Of a stretch of DNA of 64,000 nucleotides, positions 62,872-64,000 are shown piece after piece (within the stretch, counting starts at the first letter, position 1; the number at the start of each line of letters is the position of its first letter). This stretch comes from Salirhabdus euzebyi (GTDB lineage Bacteria; Bacillota; Bacilli; Bacillales; Alkalibacillaceae). Made by a program: the position numbers and the translations under genes. Under the pieces are notes generated by a model. It was not told the DNA's origin. It saw only the letters and a program-made list of their open reading frames with translations, and made no database searches. The stretch lies in contig NZ_JACHGH010000008.1 in NCBI RefSeq assembly GCF_014207435.1, positions 103,667 through 167,666 on the forward strand. The letters run 5' to 3'.

Positions 62872-63948
62872 TTACTTATGAGCCCACGCTTGTTTTACCT
62901 TTTGTATTATTTTCGTCGGTTCCAATATCACCTTAATAATAGTAAGTACCGGAACAGCCAATATCATTCCGATGATGCCAAAAGCCTCTGCACCAATTAA
63001 TAAAGCAAATATAATAAGTACAGGGTGAACATGTAATGTCTTTCCTACAATAAAAGGAGACAGTAAATTTCCTTCAATAAGCTGTACGACTAACACAACA
63101 ATGATGACATATAGAACTTTGTTAGCCGAAATGGTAAATGCGATTATAACAGCTGGTACTGCACCTAATATGGGACCAAAATAAGGAATGATATTTGTTA
63201 AGCCCATAAAGGTACCTAATAATAGTGGATATTTCATATGAATAAGCCAAAGTAATATAGACGAAATGATAGCTACAAAAAGGCAAACGAGTAATTGTCC
63301 TCTTAAATAACCACCTAAACTTTGATCGATATCTTTCAAAAATTTTTGTACACGGCCTTTTTTCGTCGGGACAACCGAAATAAGTGCTGCCTTAATCTTA
63401 GGAAAATCCTTTAACAAGTAAAAGACAAGTATTGGAATAACTGCAGCAATAACAAAAATATCAGAAATGCGTGTCAGTGAATACACGACACTAGTAAGTA
63501 GTTCTAACAAACTTTCTTCTAGAGACAAAAAGGCTTGATCCATTTTGTCATGAATTTCTTCTGGAAAATGAGAAGTTTGAACATATAAATTATATGTCCA
63601 TGCTTGGTACGTATCCATTAAGTGTGGAATATTCTCAATCAATTCCTTTAACTGACGGACAAAAACAGGATAAGCTTTATAAATGCCAAAGGCTATTCCG
63701 CCGAAAATGATGATGTATAAACTTAATATGGCTGCCCACCTAGGTAAGAAATGGTGATTCAATCCCTCCACTAAAGGGAATAACAAATAGGCGATAAATG
63801 CTGAAATAAGTAAAGGCGTTAAGATCGTGAAGATGAAAGAAAAAATAACCTGATAAAAGGGAAGAGTTTGTAACAATAAATAAAATAAAATAGATGCAAG
63901 AAGCCCAATTACTAGCCAATACAATAACTTTTTCTGTTTTTCTGTCAT
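62872..63948 (-). CDS. yrrI: AI-2E family transporter (PerM/YrrI type)
   Basis: 358 aa, seven to eight TM segments. Family PF01594; members act as permeases or Na+/H+ antiporters, substrate unknown for this subgroup. Signature 'GLTNIIPYFGPILGAVPAVIIA' region (key PYFGP, about 239-260) and 'HPVLIIFALLIGAEAFG'. I start at the ATG (63948) after GAGGAGG; an in-frame GTG at 63987 near the window edge is less likely. Upstream of alaS as in B. subtilis. Confidence 0.88.
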   Translation of the reverse strand: MTEKQKKLLYWLVIGLLASILFYLLLQTLPFYQVIFSFIFTILTPLLISAFIAYLLFPLVEGLNHHFLPRWAAILSLYIIIFGGIAFGIYKAYPVFVRQLKELIENIPHLMDTYQAWTYNLYVQTSHFPEEIHDKMDQAFLSLEESLLELLTSVVYSLTRISDIFVIAAVIPILVFYLLKDFPKIKAALISVVPTKKGRVQKFLKDIDQSLGGYLRGQLLVCLFVAIISSILLWLIHMKYPLLLGTFMGLTNIIPYFGPILGAVPAVIIAFTISANKVLYVIIVVLVVQLIEGNLLSPFIVGKTLHVHPVLIIFALLIGAEAFGIIGMILAVPVLTIIKVILEPTKIIQKVKQAWAHK

Positions 63949-64000
63949 CTCTTCTTTTTCCTCCTCACTGGAAGAAATAGCTTCCACTAGTTTGAACTCT

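Overview
The window is a chromosomal segment of a low-GC, endospore-forming, competence-capable member of the Bacillaceae (Bacillota). The gene order of the Bacillus subtilis yqf/yqe region is largely kept: sporulation genes (yqfC, yqfD, spoIIP, gpr, sigK), late competence genes (comEA, comEB, comEC, comER), sda and the hrcA-grpE-dnaK-dnaJ heat-shock operon. It is housekeeping sequence. I see no prophage, CRISPR array, transposase or defence system, and no rRNA or tRNA gene.

Layout. 1-13.8 kb (minus strand): ppsR-like yqfL and ccpN; recO-yqzL; era; dgkA-ybeY-pgpH; phoH; yqfD-yqfC; an NfeD/flotillin membrane operon behind a SigW-type promoter; yqeY-rpsU. 14-15.5 kb: a Na/Pi cotransporter on the plus strand and the first copy of a composite repeat. 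15.5-25.4 kb: deoC and the CIRCE-controlled hrcA operon, continuing through dnaJ, prmA, an extra HEAT-repeat gene, rsmE and mtaB. 25.4-33 kb: hemW, lepA, yqxA, spoIIP, gpr, rpsT(+) and holA. 33-38 kb: yqzM(+) and the com genes. 38-43.2 kb: yqeM-rsfS-yqeK-nadD-yhbY-aroE-yqeH-yqeG. 43.2-44 kb: DnaA boxes, a structured leader and sda(+). 44-49.5 kb: a plus-strand Mrp Na+/H+ antiporter operon with no mrpB. 49.5-51 kb: an uninterrupted sigK and a tiny YjcZ-like gene, each behind a SigK-type promoter. 51-64 kb (mostly minus): mtnN-yrrS, pbpI, greA, udk, trmR, mltG, the second composite repeat, yrzB-ruvX-yrzL-alaS (with a T-box leader) and an AI-2E-type permease.

How the genes work together. Ribosome biogenesis and translation dominate (era, ybeY, yqeH, rsfS, yhbY, rsmE, prmA, lepA, rpsU, rpsT, alaS, mtaB, trmR, ruvX). 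They are interleaved with cell-envelope, chaperone and differentiation functions. Regulatory logic readable from the DNA: HrcA/CIRCE on the chaperone operon, SigW on nfeD-floA, a tRNA-Ala-sensing T-box on alaS, a DnaA-box cluster upstream of the replication checkpoint gene sda, and SigE/SigK promoters on sporulation genes.

Less routine features: (i) two roughly 0.5 kb composite palindromic repeats, inverted with respect to each other and about 43 kb apart; (ii) an apparent three-way-junction RNA in the sda leader, plus a hairpin between its ribosome-binding site and start codon; (iii) the missing mrpB; (iv) an AlkD/AlkC-like HEAT-repeat gene inserted in the dnaK operon; (v) absence of glyQ/glyS, cdd and the U32 peptidase pair from places where B. 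subtilis carries them. Many start codons were moved from the longest ORF to a better ribosome-binding site; these choices are stated per gene. Structures and promoters were read by eye and not computed.
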